64,000 nucleotides of DNA from Nesterenkonia alba DSM 19423 (GCF_000421745.1 NZ_ATXP01000002.1:124001-188000), one strand, 5' to 3'; counted from the stretch's first letter, positions 46,826 to 56,017 are shown. Notes: a model not told the origin generated them from the letters alone. Made by a program: numbers and translations.

Positions 46826-47961
46826 GATGAGGCGGCCTCCTCGGCGTCGTCGTCCTCAGCGAAGCCTGCCTCATAGTCCTTCAGCCAGGCCCGGTCCGCT
46901 TCCACCTGACGGTGGGGTTCGGTGTAAACGGTGTCGAAGACACGCTCGATGTCAATCGGTTCGATCTCCGCTACGGCCCGTCGCAGGTCAGCTGCGACGT
47001 CCTTCGCCTCAGCGTCGACCTCATCGAAGAACCCCTCATCGGCTTTCCCCTCCGAGGTCAACCACTGCCGGTACCTGTGCAGCGGGTCCCTCGCCTCCCA
47101 GGAGGCGACCTCCTCGGCACTGCGGTACTTCGTGGGGTCATCAGCGGTGGTGTGCGCACCCAGACGATAAGTCACCGATTCGATGAGTTTGGGTCCGGCT
47201 CCGGAACGGATCTGCTCAGCCATCTCCGCGGCCACCGCGTAGCTGGCGAGCACATCATTGCCATCCACCCGGACGCCTTCGAACCCATAACCGGCGGCCC
47301 GGTGAGCCAGGGGTGCCCGTGACTGGGTCGATGATGGCACCGAGATCGCCCAGTGGTTGTTCTGGATGAAATAGAGCATCGGAAGACGGTAGCTGGCGGC
47401 GAAGACCATGGATTCGTGCACATCCCCCTGGCTGGAAGCGCCATCACCGAGGCAGGCCAGCACGATCTCATCCTCGGCCTTGTCACGGGGCAGAGTGCCT
47501 GAGCGCAGATCCTGTTGGATACCCATGGCCCACCCCGTGGCGTGCAAGGTCTGGGAGGCCAAGACGATGGCGTAGGAGTTGAAGTTATACGTGTTCGGAT
47601 CCCAGCCGGTGTGCGCGGCAGCACGGAAGAGAACGATGAGCTCTTCGGGGCTGATCCCTCGGTACAGCGCCATGGCGTGCTCACGGTAGGTCGGGAAGAC
47701 CCGGTCGGTGGACTTCAGTGCAGCAATCGTGCCCACCTGTGTGGCTTCCTGCCCCAGAGCAGGAGCCCAGAGCGCCAATTGCCCCTGCCGCTGCAAAGAT
47801 GTGGCCTCGGCATCGAAGCGCCGCTCTAAAGCCATGTGTCGGTACAGAGCGCGGAAGCCGGCGTCGTCGAGCCCCTCTAAGTGCCGGCTGTAGAGCTCGT
47901 GGGTGGACAGCGTGCCGTCTTCGGCGAGCAACTGCACCCGCTCGGTGGCTGCATCCTCCAC
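46822..47961 (-). CDS. bkdA: 2-oxoacid dehydrogenase E1 alpha subunit
   Basis: 379 residues from GTG 47961 with GGAG six bases upstream. The TPP motif runs GDGASSQGDVHESMVFAASY to IQNNHWAIS; the phosphorylation-loop-like region is YRLGAHTTADDPTKY. FRALYRHMALERRFDAEATSL is typical of the branched-chain/pyruvate E1alpha of actinobacteria. It is the first gene of a three-gene, fully overlapping operon. Confidence 0.93.
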   Translation of the reverse strand: MEDAATERVQLLAEDGTLSTHELYSRHLEGLDDAGFRALYRHMALERRFDAEATSLQRQGQLALWAPALGQEATQVGTIAALKSTDRVFPTYREHAMALYRGISPEELIVLFRAAAHTGWDPNTYNFNSYAIVLASQTLHATGWAMGIQQDLRSGTLPRDKAEDEIVLACLGDGASSQGDVHESMVFAASYRLPMLYFIQNNHWAISVPSSTQSRAPLAHRAAGYGFEGVRVDGNDVLASYAVAAEMAEQIRSGAGPKLIESVTYRLGAHTTADDPTKYRSAEEVASWEARDPLHRYRQWLTSEGKADEGFFDEVDAEAKDVAADLRRAVAEIEPIDIERVFDTVYTEPHRQVEADRAWLKDYEAGFAEDDDAEEAASS

Positions 47962-48121
47962 TCGGTGCTCCTCTCAGGGGGCGGACATCGGGCAGTATTC
48001 TGGCGCTCATTGTGTCAGCGGCCCTGCCAGGCGCCGCTGTAGGTTGTGCACAACCACGCCGCCTCACCGTTGAGCCGAGCTGGGCACCCTCGTGTCGAGG
48101 TTTCACTCAGGACCAGCGGCG

Positions 48122-48134
48122 TAGCATATGTTCC
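48122..48134 (+). promoter_or_regulatory. -10 box of the small membrane protein gene
   Basis: TAGCAT (48122-48127), then 7 bases to GTG 48135, with no ribosome site. The -35 is weak (GGTTTC, 48099). Confidence 0.45.
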
Positions 48135-48524
48135 GTGAGCATCCTACTGGCGATCATTCTCAACGCCCTGGCATTGGGCGCAGCCGTACTCCTGGTTCCA
48201 AACCTGACCGTTGAGGGATGGGACAACGACCCCATCATGGTGATACTGGCCTACCTGGTGGTCGGCGCGATCTTCGGAGTGGTCAACACCTTCATCAAAC
48301 CGGTGATCCAGGTGCTGGCGCTACCGATCACCGTGTTGACCCTGGGCCTCTTCATGCTCGTCATCAATGCGCTGATGCTCATGCTCACCGGCTGGCTGAC
48401 CAACTGGATCCCCGGTGTTCAACTAGACGTCGGCGGGTTCATCCCCGCACTGCTGGGATCGATCGTCATCTCCGTGGTCTCACTGATCCTGAGCCGGTTC
48501 ATCTTCCGCGGCTCGGAACGCTGA
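48135..48524 (+). CDS. Phage-holin-like four-helix membrane protein
   Basis: 129 residues from GTG 48135; a longer upstream frame has no support. Four helices are clear: LAIILNALALGAAVLLV, MVILAYLVVGAIFGVVNTFI, LALPITVLTLGLFMLVINAL and FIPALLGSIVISVVSLIL. IKPVIQVLALPI after the second helix is the signature of PF04020 (mycobacterial four-TM, called phage holin by annotation pipelines). No phage genes are nearby, and the true function is unknown. Its 3' end overlaps the convergent hydrolase gene by 26 bp. Confidence 0.85.
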   Translation: MSILLAIILNALALGAAVLLVPNLTVEGWDNDPIMVILAYLVVGAIFGVVNTFIKPVIQVLALPITVLTLGLFMLVINALMLMLTGWLTNWIPGVQLDVGGFIPALLGSIVISVVSLILSRFIFRGSER

Positions 48525-50094
48525 ACCGACCATCGGGTAGAGCCCACTCTTCGGGCTGCCTGAGTTCTTCCACCATGTCTGTGACGTACTCGGTGTCCTC
48601 CCGGCTCTCCCACTCCCAGGGATAGCGGTGCTCGGGGTCCTGAAGTGACTCCCATTCGGTGTCGTAGACGTAGGTTTCAATGTCCCCGTCGAAGAAGGAC
48701 CGCAGGCCGTCAAGGTGTTCGCGCTCTTCGTCGGTGAGGTCCTCCCACATCTGATCTTCGATCACCCCGATGGCATCAACATTGTGCGCATAGGCGTGAT
48801 TGAGCAGGGGGCCATGCTCAGCATGATTCTCCAGTAGGTCATCACCGAGATTCTCCAGGCTCTGATGCGGCTGCCCCGGATCGAGCTCAGGAACCCCGAC
48901 CTCGGGGTTGACGTAGTCATAGACGATGTTGATCCGGTTGGAGCCAGTGTGGTTCTGCTCTCCGGTGATGTAGTGCAACGGGTCGTTACGGTCATGGAAT
49001 TGCGCCACCGGCACCTCGGGGTCCACCCGTTGGGAACGCGCGGGAGTGCCGATCGTGGTCGCCCCACGCACGGTGTACCTGTCCTGCAGTCGTCGATGAT
49101 TGACCAGGTTCAAGGTGTGCATTCCGCCCATGGAGTACCCGGTGAACATGATCTCGGCCCCGTCGGGGACCCCGGCGTTTTCCAGGGCCTTCTCCACGAT
49201 GCCGGCCATATGCTCGGAATCGTTGCTCCACGCGTCGATGAGGCTCAATCCCCCGCGCCCGGCGTGTAGATCGAGCTCCCCGTCCTCAAGGTGTTGTCCC
49301 GGGGAGAACCCGGGCAGGTGCACCGCGTAGACGGTCTCTCCATTGGGATGTTCGATCACCGAGACGGCCAGATCTCCAGCATCAGCGACCCGAGACATCG
49401 TGTCCAAGTAGGTGTGGAAACTGCCATCTGCGGTGAAGGAGAACTCCGCCACGGCGTCCTCGTGCAGCACATGCTGGTGTCGCCCCATGGCTGAAGGCGG
49501 GATACCGGCGTGATCGTTGATGATCGCCACCATCTGCACCGCCGCTGAGACCAGCGGGAACCGGCTGAAGACCCCGCTGAAGAGACCCCCGGCCATCAGA
49601 CCGGTGCTCAAAGAGTGGTCACTGGGGTAGTGGAAGTTCCCGGTGGCTACCTGGCGCAGATACTCGACCTGTCCCCACTGGGAAGTACGCCGGGCCAACT
49701 CCATCCAGGCACGGGCCTGAGCTTCAGCTTCCCGGTAGAGGGCGTGCGCGGTGTGGACATTGTCGATCAGCGACTCGAGCCGGGCCTCGAATTCTCCGGT
49801 CAGCGCGTGGGCTGCCGCCAACCGCGCCAGAAAGGGACCGATACGCCAACTCAACGGTGCAGCCGGTGCCACCCCCATCGCCTGGGCGAGCAGGTCCCGC
49901 TGCCGCTGGAGCACGCGCCGGGCGGCGGTAAGGTGCTCGGCGGCATCCTCCATGGCATCCCAGGTCAGGCTGATCCGACTGGGTCCACCGAAGGTGTCCA
50001 TTTGCAACCGGCCACGGCCGGTATCCACCTCACCGAAGACGCGTGGCCCCAGAGGGAGGCTGGGCAATCTGATGTCAACAGGCATGTATGCCAT
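48499..50094 (-). CDS. Alpha/beta hydrolase with N-terminal helical (WXG-like) domain
   Basis: 531 residues. Residues 40-150 are alpha-helical with heptad-like spacing (WDAMEDAAEHLTAARRVLQR, ARLESLIDNVHTAHALYRE), similar in style to type VII secretion substrates. The second half is a lipase-like fold with nucleophile Ser321 in FTGYSMGGMHTL, a possible acid in FHDRNDPLHYITG and His in LLNHAYAHNVD. No signal peptide. It follows a helical protein gene by 6 bases (TGA to ATG). The pair looks like a secreted hydrolase with a WXG100-type partner; the secretion route and target are inference. Confidence 0.75.
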   Translation of the reverse strand: MAYMPVDIRLPSLPLGPRVFGEVDTGRGRLQMDTFGGPSRISLTWDAMEDAAEHLTAARRVLQRQRDLLAQAMGVAPAAPLSWRIGPFLARLAAAHALTGEFEARLESLIDNVHTAHALYREAEAQARAWMELARRTSQWGQVEYLRQVATGNFHYPSDHSLSTGLMAGGLFSGVFSRFPLVSAAVQMVAIINDHAGIPPSAMGRHQHVLHEDAVAEFSFTADGSFHTYLDTMSRVADAGDLAVSVIEHPNGETVYAVHLPGFSPGQHLEDGELDLHAGRGGLSLIDAWSNDSEHMAGIVEKALENAGVPDGAEIMFTGYSMGGMHTLNLVNHRRLQDRYTVRGATTIGTPARSQRVDPEVPVAQFHDRNDPLHYITGEQNHTGSNRINIVYDYVNPEVGVPELDPGQPHQSLENLGDDLLENHAEHGPLLNHAYAHNVDAIGVIEDQMWEDLTDEEREHLDGLRSFFDGDIETYVYDTEWESLQDPEHRYPWEWESREDTEYVTDMVEELRQPEEWALPDGRFSVPSRGR

Positions 50095-50100
50095 CTGCGC

Positions 50101-50595
50101 TCACCATCCCGCCCGGGAGACGACCTCACGCAGTACCTCCGGGATACCCCCGGGCTGCCGGGTGAGGTACTCAGTGGCGGTCTGCGCATCGTGCAGCACT
50201 TCGGCGGCATGGGTAGCTGCTTCTTCGGCCACCCGGGCCCGAACGGTGTCACCCAGGACCCCCGGCAGGTCAATAGTGCCGGCCACCTCGACCATCCAGG
50301 CCAGCTGGGCGATCGTGTCACGGGTCTGCTGCAGCTCTGCACTGATGGTCGCCGCCTCACCGGCGAGGTTCTCCGCCTCAGCTGCCAGCAGGTTGGCAGG
50401 CCACCGTAGCCCCATGGCCAACAGCCTGAAGAGCGCTGCCGCAGCGGACTGCCAGTTCTCCACGGCAGCTTGGTCAGCGTGGGTGAGGAAATCATCGCGC
50501 AGAGCCTGTACCTGGTGCAGCAGTTCGGCCACGCGCTGGTACTCAGCGGCAGCCTGCTCCAGCTGGCTCACCGCGGCTGCGGCCACCATAGACAT
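50101..50595 (-). CDS. WXG-like helical protein, partner of the hydrolase
   Basis: 164 residues from ATG 50595 with AAGGAG five bases upstream; longer readings are rejected. It is nearly all helix: VSQLEQAAAEYQRVAELLHQ, then AVENWQSAAAALFR, where W-x-S with flanking Ala recalls the WXG turn, then a second helical hairpin and an amphipathic C-terminal third. I do not recognise a named family. It begins an operon with the hydrolase and is divergent from purB. Confidence 0.7.
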   Translation of the reverse strand: MSMVAAAAVSQLEQAAAEYQRVAELLHQVQALRDDFLTHADQAAVENWQSAAAALFRLLAMGLRWPANLLAAEAENLAGEAATISAELQQTRDTIAQLAWMVEVAGTIDLPGVLGDTVRARVAEEAATHAAEVLHDAQTATEYLTRQPGGIPEVLREVVSRAGW

Positions 50596-50724
50596 CACGC
50601 TCCTTGAAGTCTGAACTGTCCCGGCGGGTAGTAGCTCCGCCGGCATCCCGGTGTGTGAGCTTAGGGAGGGCACCGAAGCCGGTGGCGTCGTCGTCGGCTT
50701 CCTGTGGAGAGGTCTGCGTGTCCA
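50543..50724 (-). CDS. Possible small protein ahead of the WXG-like gene
   Basis: 60 codons from ATG 50724, hydrophilic (MDTQTSPQEADDDATG), overlapping the next start by 53 bp in another frame. GGAG lies ten bases before. It may be noncoding leader; no family is recognised. Confidence 0.25.
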
Positions 50725-50759
50725 TCACGGCGATTCTCCGGTGTGGAAAACTGGAGCCT

Positions 50760-52190
50760 ATGACCTCCGCCGACTCCGCAGCACAGCACCGCACCGTTCT
50801 TGCCGAGGCCGAACCTCGCATTGCCCTGGGACCCTTGGATGGGCGCTACCGTTCGGCCGTGGCGCCGCTGGTGGATCACCTCTCCGAGGCGGCCCTGAAC
50901 CGCAACCGGATCCACGTGGAGATCGAATGGTTCATCCACTTATGCGACCGTCAGGTACTGCCCGGATTGCCAACTCTCACCGAGGAGCAGACGCGCAGTC
51001 TGCGGCACATCGTGGAGACTTTCGGCCCGGATGAGATCGCGGAGCTGGCCGCCATTGAGGCTGAAACGGTTCACGACGTCAAAGCTGTGGAGTACTTCAT
51101 CGCCCGGCGCCTGGAGCCGGTGGGGCTAGGGGATCTGACACCGTTGGTGCACTTTGCCTGCACCAGCGAGGACATCAATAACCTCAGCTACGCGGTGGGC
51201 ATCCGCGATGCCATCCAACAGGTGTGGCTGCCGGCGGCACGGACAGTCCTCGAGGGCCTCAGTACCCTCAGCCGGCAGGCCGCCGAGGTGCCCATGCTCT
51301 CCCGCACCCATGGTCAACCGGCGACGCCGACCACGCTCGGCAAGGAGATCGCCGTGTTCGTCCACCGGCTCTCCCGGCAGCTGAGCCGTATCGAGTCCCA
51401 GGAGTACCTGGGCAAGATCAACGGCGCCACCGGAACCTACGCCGCCCATCTGGCCGCCGCCCCTGAGGCGGACTGGCCGGGTATCGCCCAGAGCTTTGTG
51501 GAGAAACTGGGGCTGACGTTCAACCCGCTGACCACCCAGATCGAATCTCACGATTTCCAGGCGGAGGTGTACGCCGACGTCGCACGCTTCAATCGGATCC
51601 TGCACGGGTTGTGCGTGGACATCTGGAGCTACATCAGCATCGGCTTCTTTAAGCAGATTCCGGTAGCTGGTGCGACCGGCTCATCCACTATGCCGCATAA
51701 GGTCAACCCCATTCGGTTCGAGAACGCGGAGGCGAACCTGGAGATCTCCAATGCGCTGCTCGATGCCCTGGGTGCAACCCTGGTGGAGTCACGCTGGCAG
51801 CGCGACCTCACCGATTCCTCCGGACAGCGGAACATCGGCACCGCTCTGGGGCACTCAGTGCTGGCGCTGAGCAATGTCACTAAGGGACTGAAGCAGCTGG
51901 ATGTCGCCGCAGATGTCATCGCCGCAGACCTTGAGGCCAATTGGGAAGTGCTTGGCGAGGCGATCCAGACGGTGATGCGTGCTGAGGCAATCGCTGGCAC
52001 TGAGGGCATGGAGAACCCGTACGAACGGCTCAAAGAACTCACCCGGGGCCGCCGAGTGGACGCACAGAAACTCACCGAGTTCGTCGAATCCCTGGGGTTG
52101 TCCGACGACGCCGCAGCTCGCCTGAAACGCCTCACCCCCGCCACCTACACCGGCCTCGCCGCCACCCTGGCTCAGCAGCACTCGGGATAG
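50760..52190 (+). CDS. purB: Adenylosuccinate lyase
   Basis: 476 residues from ATG 50760 with GGAG just before; the upstream frame is rejected. It cleaves SAICAR and adenylosuccinate in purine synthesis. Conserved parts are GPLDGRYRS, FACTSEDINNLSYA, the catalytic His in LSRTHGQPATP and the flexible loop GSSTMPHKVNPIRFENAE with the catalytic Ser. It is far from purSQL in the window, as usual. The divergent gene pair is unrelated in function. Confidence 0.97.
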   Translation: MTSADSAAQHRTVLAEAEPRIALGPLDGRYRSAVAPLVDHLSEAALNRNRIHVEIEWFIHLCDRQVLPGLPTLTEEQTRSLRHIVETFGPDEIAELAAIEAETVHDVKAVEYFIARRLEPVGLGDLTPLVHFACTSEDINNLSYAVGIRDAIQQVWLPAARTVLEGLSTLSRQAAEVPMLSRTHGQPATPTTLGKEIAVFVHRLSRQLSRIESQEYLGKINGATGTYAAHLAAAPEADWPGIAQSFVEKLGLTFNPLTTQIESHDFQAEVYADVARFNRILHGLCVDIWSYISIGFFKQIPVAGATGSSTMPHKVNPIRFENAEANLEISNALLDALGATLVESRWQRDLTDSSGQRNIGTALGHSVLALSNVTKGLKQLDVAADVIAADLEANWEVLGEAIQTVMRAEAIAGTEGMENPYERLKELTRGRRVDAQKLTEFVESLGLSDDAAARLKRLTPATYTGLAATLAQQHSG

Positions 52191-52242
52191 ACCGTACCGG
52201 GGTCTGACGAGAAGTTGCGAGGGGCCACACGCCCGGGGTCAG

Positions 52243-52959
52243 TCACCCGCGGTGGGGGCGTGGACGCTGGCGCAGCAGCGCATCGAGCCCCCACAGGGCG
52301 CACACTAGAGCGAGATAACCGGCCAGGATGGCCACCACATAGCCACCCACCCCTGCGTAGCCCAGGCCCGGCACATCCAAAATCGTGTAGGGGTACCAGT
52401 CGATAAACGGCCCCCGCACCAGGGTCACCGTCAGCCACGCCAGCGGAATCACCATGGACCACACCACCACCCGGCCAGCGATGTACCCGTGAGGACCAAA
52501 CACCAACCAGACCAGCGGCACCACCACCGGCAGCACCTGGTGCAGCAGCGCATCATTGAGCAACCGCACCCCGGTCAAGGTCTCCGGTCCGCGCAGCAAC
52601 ACATTGAACACCACACCGGTGATGGCGATACACACCACCGCCGAAACCCGCACTGCGTGAAATACCACCGACTCCCAACGGGTCCGCACGGCCAACCCCA
52701 CGGAGGTGAGGAACACCATCAGCCCGGAGAGGAAGGTGAAATACGCCGGCTGGTTCACCATGTGACTCCACCCGGCGGGGAAACTCCCCGCATAGCCGGC
52801 ACCATCGGGGACCGGGGAATCCGCCGTCCACCCCAGATACAACGACGTCGCTAGCCCCACGGCCGCCAGTACAGCCACCACAGCGTGCACCCCACGGGCG
52901 AGAACCCCGTGCTGCCAGACCAGCGCGGAGCCTGCCTGCGGCCCCGCCCCACCGGTCAC
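52243..52959 (-). CDS. Pr6Pr family membrane protein
   Basis: 238 residues with six membrane helices. FLSGLMVFLTSVGLAV, LLNDALLHQVLPVVVPLVWL and PYTILDVPGLGYAGVGGYV are the features of the Pr6Pr (FAR-17a/AIG1-like) family, whose activity in bacteria is unknown; animal members hydrolyse fatty-acid esters of hydroxy fatty acids. The start overlaps the transporter stop by 4 bp, so it is translated with it. Confidence 0.8.
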   Translation of the reverse strand: MTGGAGPQAGSALVWQHGVLARGVHAVVAVLAAVGLATSLYLGWTADSPVPDGAGYAGSFPAGWSHMVNQPAYFTFLSGLMVFLTSVGLAVRTRWESVVFHAVRVSAVVCIAITGVVFNVLLRGPETLTGVRLLNDALLHQVLPVVVPLVWLVFGPHGYIAGRVVVWSMVIPLAWLTVTLVRGPFIDWYPYTILDVPGLGYAGVGGYVVAILAGYLALVCALWGLDALLRQRPRPHRG

Positions 52960-53918
52960 CGCTGAGCCTCCGCCACCGGGATCGGTTGACGGTTACGGAC
53001 CACCTGGGCCAGCACCGCCAATAACGGCAGCTCAATGAGCGGGCCAACGACCAGTGCCACGGCAATCAGTGGGCGGTCCGGGAACGCCGCGACCGCCACC
53101 GCCAGGGCGATAGGCGAATTACGCGCGGTGGTGACCATCGTCAAGGTCACCCGCTGGGCGCTCGGTAGTCGCAACAGGGCGGAGACGCCGGTGGCCACCA
53201 GCGGCAAGCCTGCGAAGAAGACCACCAGCGGCGGCAGCAGCAACAGGATCTCACCGGCATGGTCCAACACCGCCGGGGCCTGCCAAGCGAACATCGCGAA
53301 GACCGCCACACAGAGCAGCGGCACCACAGCGGAGGAGCTGACCGTCTCCAGCCGGTCCACGGCGCCGGTGCGATGCGCCCACCAGCGCAGCAGCACAGCC
53401 ACCACCAGGGGGGCCACCAGTACCAACACCACAGTCTCAAACAGCGTGGCGACACCGACGCCGGCGGCTTCTCCACCGAGCAGCAGCACATAGACCGGCA
53501 GCAGGAGCAACTGCAACACCAAGTTGACCGGCAGCAGTGCCGCAGCAATACCGGTATGCCCCTTCGCGAGGGCGGTGAAGACCAAGTACCAGTCAGTACA
53601 GGGGGTCACCAGCAGCAAGAGCAAGCCGATGCGCAGATCCGGCTCATCCGACAACAGCCCAGCCCCCAGGGCCCACGCCAGGGCGGGGGTGAAGACGTAA
53701 TTGAGCACCAGGGAGGCGGCCACCAGACGTTTGGCGCTGCGCACCTGCCCCACCCTGCCGGGGCTGAGTTGAGCGAAGACCGCCACGAGCATGACGACCA
53801 GTGCCGGCAGGACCACGTACTCCCCGGCACCGCCGAGATCAGTCAGGGCACCAAACCCCAGTCCCAGGGCCGCGGCGGCAGCCACCAGCACGCTCTGCAT
53901 CCGTTCCAGCCAGGACAT
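52956..53918 (-). CDS. Bile-acid/arsenite-type sodium symporter (ACR3-like)
   Basis: 320 residues from ATG 53918, preferred over GTG 53927 because TACAGT lies 7 bases upstream. About ten helices. LLLLVTPCTDWYLVFT has the conserved Cys of arsenite permeases at the turn of a helix, and MVTTARNSPIALAVAVAAF matches the SBF/ACR3 fold. No arsR or arsC is nearby, so arsenite export is not proven; organic anion uptake is possible. Confidence 0.8.
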   Translation of the reverse strand: MSWLERMQSVLVAAAAALGLGFGALTDLGGAGEYVVLPALVVMLVAVFAQLSPGRVGQVRSAKRLVAASLVLNYVFTPALAWALGAGLLSDEPDLRIGLLLLLVTPCTDWYLVFTALAKGHTGIAAALLPVNLVLQLLLLPVYVLLLGGEAAGVGVATLFETVVLVLVAPLVVAVLLRWWAHRTGAVDRLETVSSSAVVPLLCVAVFAMFAWQAPAVLDHAGEILLLLPPLVVFFAGLPLVATGVSALLRLPSAQRVTLTMVTTARNSPIALAVAVAAFPDRPLIAVALVVGPLIELPLLAVLAQVVRNRQPIPVAEAQR

Positions 53919-53925
53919 ACCTGTC

Positions 53926-53931
53926 ACTGTA
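53926..53931 (-). promoter_or_regulatory. -10 box of the ACR3-like gene
   Basis: TACAGT on the minus strand, 7 bases before ATG 53918; no ribosome site. Suggests a leaderless message. Confidence 0.45.
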
Positions 53932-53972
53932 AACGGTCAGCCGCGCTCACCGACGTCGGATAGCAGGCAGGC

Positions 53973-54731
53973 TCACAGGTGAACGACGACGTCGGCGTCG
54001 TCGCGCAGTTCCTCGAGGTAGTCCATCGCGGCCTCGTTCTGATGCTGAGCGGCCACCTGGTCTTCGAGCTCGTCACGCACCTCATCGAGGGAAGGCTCTT
54101 CGGTTTCACCGTCTTCCCCCTCGATGGGAGCCTGCTGAGCGAGGAACTCCTCGTAGGCTTCTTCGATCTCTTCTTCCGTGGGCTCCGGGGTCTCCAAGGA
54201 GTCAAGGACCTCGTTGACCAGCACCTGGTTCTCCACGTCTTCGAGGATTTCCTCCTCGGTGTTGCCCTGCTCTTCAAGGGCCTCAATGAGGTCCTCCCCG
54301 GATTCCATGCCGTTGGTCTCCGCGGCAGTGTCCAGTTCCTCGTCGATCTCCTCGTCGGTGACCTCGTAGCCGCTGGCCTGAGCGTCCTGGATGAGCAGTT
54401 CGTTGTTGACCAGGGTGTCGACCGTCTGCTCTTGCAGTTGCTCTTCGTCGATCTGTTGCCCGGTCATCTGCGCCTGCATCGTCATCTCCATGAACTGGGA
54501 TTCGTAGATGGCGGTGAAGTCTTCGCCGGAGATTTCCTCACCGTTGACTTCGGCGACGACGTCGGGCACATCGTCCAGATCGGGTTCGGGCATTTCTTGT
54601 TCGCCCATCCCCTCGATGTCCTCGACGTCGGTGCCCTCTTCGGGCGTTTCGTCCTCGGTGGTGTCGTCACAGGCCGTGAGCCCGACCAACAGTCCGGCGA
54701 GGGCGAGGCTTGTGATGATTTTCTTCTGCAT
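53973..54731 (-). CDS. SurA_N-domain lipoprotein
   Basis: 252 residues from ATG 54731. Signal and lipobox LAGLLVGLTAC give Cys21. A very acidic linker precedes a SurA-type chaperone domain (PDVVAEVNGEEISGEDF, LVNNELLIQDAQASGYEVTDEE). The peptidyl-prolyl isomerase domain of PrsA is missing, so it is a chaperone-type foldase at most. It should sit on the outer face of the membrane and help exported proteins fold. Overall charge is strongly negative, as in the other lipoproteins here. Confidence 0.85.
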   Translation of the reverse strand: MQKKIITSLALAGLLVGLTACDDTTEDETPEEGTDVEDIEGMGEQEMPEPDLDDVPDVVAEVNGEEISGEDFTAIYESQFMEMTMQAQMTGQQIDEEQLQEQTVDTLVNNELLIQDAQASGYEVTDEEIDEELDTAAETNGMESGEDLIEALEEQGNTEEEILEDVENQVLVNEVLDSLETPEPTEEEIEEAYEEFLAQQAPIEGEDGETEEPSLDEVRDELEDQVAAQHQNEAAMDYLEELRDDADVVVHL

Positions 54732-54832
54732 GGTGTTACAACTTCCCGAAATACTACGGTGGGCCGCGGTCACGGTAACAGCCCGAGCACAACAGGCAAT
54801 CCAGCTGGTGACCAGCCTCGCTGCCTCGCCGC

Positions 54833-54844
54833 TAGGCTGGATGT
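54833..54844 (+). promoter_or_regulatory. -10 box of the aminotransferase gene
   Basis: TAGGCT (54833-54838), 6 bases before ATG 54845; no ribosome site, so a leaderless message. Confidence 0.5.
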
Positions 54845-56017
54845 ATGCGCATCTCCCAGCGGTCTGAGGTTCCCGGATTTGAGGTGATGCGCATTCTGGC
54901 GCGCATCGAGCAGCTGCGTGCCGCCGGCCGGGAGATCATTTCCCTCACCGCTGGGGAGCCCGGCGGTGGAGCCCCTCCGGCGGTCAATGAGGCCGCTGCC
55001 CGCCTGCATGCGGCCCACACGGTCCTCAACTACTCCCCCGCTCTGGGCATTATGCCGCTGCGCGAGGCCATCGCCTCCCATTACCACCGGTGGTACGGGG
55101 TGGAGATTCCCGCGGAACGGGTTGCGGTGACCACTGGATCCTCGGGTGCGTTCATGCTGAGTTTCCTAGCGGCCTTCGACACCGGGGATCGGGTAGCGCT
55201 GGCCCGCCCCGGCTACCCGGCGTACCGCAATATTCTGGCCAGCCTGGGAGTCGACGTCGTCGATCTCGACTGCGGTCCACAGGTGCGGTTTCAGCCCAGC
55301 CTTCACCAGGTGGAGGCCGCTCACGCCGAATCCCCACTGGCCGGTCTCATCGTCGCCTCCCCGGCGAACCCCACCGGCACAATGGTCGATGCCGGACAGC
55401 TGAATGCCCTGGCCGCCTGGTGCAGCGCTCATGGAGTGCTGCTCATCAGTGATGAGATCTACCACGGCATCACCTACACCCACCCAGGGGTCAGCGCCCT
55501 GGAGGTCAGTGAGGAGGCGGTGGTCATCTCCTCGTTCTCCAAGTACTGGGGAATGCCCGGATGGCGGGTGGGATGGGCGGTGCTCCCGGAGTCCCTGGTG
55601 GACCCAGTGGCCCGGCTGGCGGGTAATGTCGCACTGTGTCCGCCGCACGGCCCGCAGCTGGCCGCGGTGGAAGCGTTCACCCCCGAGTCCCTGGAGTTCG
55701 CCCACAGCCAAGTCGAGCGCTACGCCCAGGCCCGCCAGTCCGTACTGCACGCCGTCGACGCCTTGGGGTGGGGGCAGGCCGCCCCGGCCGATGGTGCCTT
55801 TTACGTCTATGTGCACCTCGGCGAGCACCTGGATCGGTTCGGGGACTCTCCCACCTACGCTGCCACCTTGTTAGAAGAGGCCGGAGTCGCCGTGGTTCCC
55901 GGCACTGATTTCGATCCCGTCGGCGGAGACGAGTGGATCCGGCTCTCCTTGGCTCCGGGGCCAGAAACCGTGGCCGCCGGCTTGGAACGCATCGCCGCCT
56001 TCCACCGGAGGGCATAA
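54845..56017 (+). CDS. Class I/II PLP aminotransferase
   Basis: 390 residues from ATG 54845. The PLP lysine lies in VISSFSKYWGMPGWRVGW, the pyridine Asp in LISDEIYHGITY, the Asn in ASPANPTGTM and the carboxylate Arg in EWIRLSLA. It is of the fold-type I aspartate/alanine aminotransferase group; the amino donor is not known. No functional partner lies beside it. Confidence 0.93.
   Translation: MRISQRSEVPGFEVMRILARIEQLRAAGREIISLTAGEPGGGAPPAVNEAAARLHAAHTVLNYSPALGIMPLREAIASHYHRWYGVEIPAERVAVTTGSSGAFMLSFLAAFDTGDRVALARPGYPAYRNILASLGVDVVDLDCGPQVRFQPSLHQVEAAHAESPLAGLIVASPANPTGTMVDAGQLNALAAWCSAHGVLLISDEIYHGITYTHPGVSALEVSEEAVVISSFSKYWGMPGWRVGWAVLPESLVDPVARLAGNVALCPPHGPQLAAVEAFTPESLEFAHSQVERYAQARQSVLHAVDALGWGQAAPADGAFYVYVHLGEHLDRFGDSPTYAATLLEEAGVAVVPGTDFDPVGGDEWIRLSLAPGPETVAAGLERIAAFHRRA

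Noticed and set aside
48135-48524. Prophage indicated by a holin-like protein
   Set aside because: PF04020 proteins are ordinary actinobacterial membrane proteins; no other phage gene is near.
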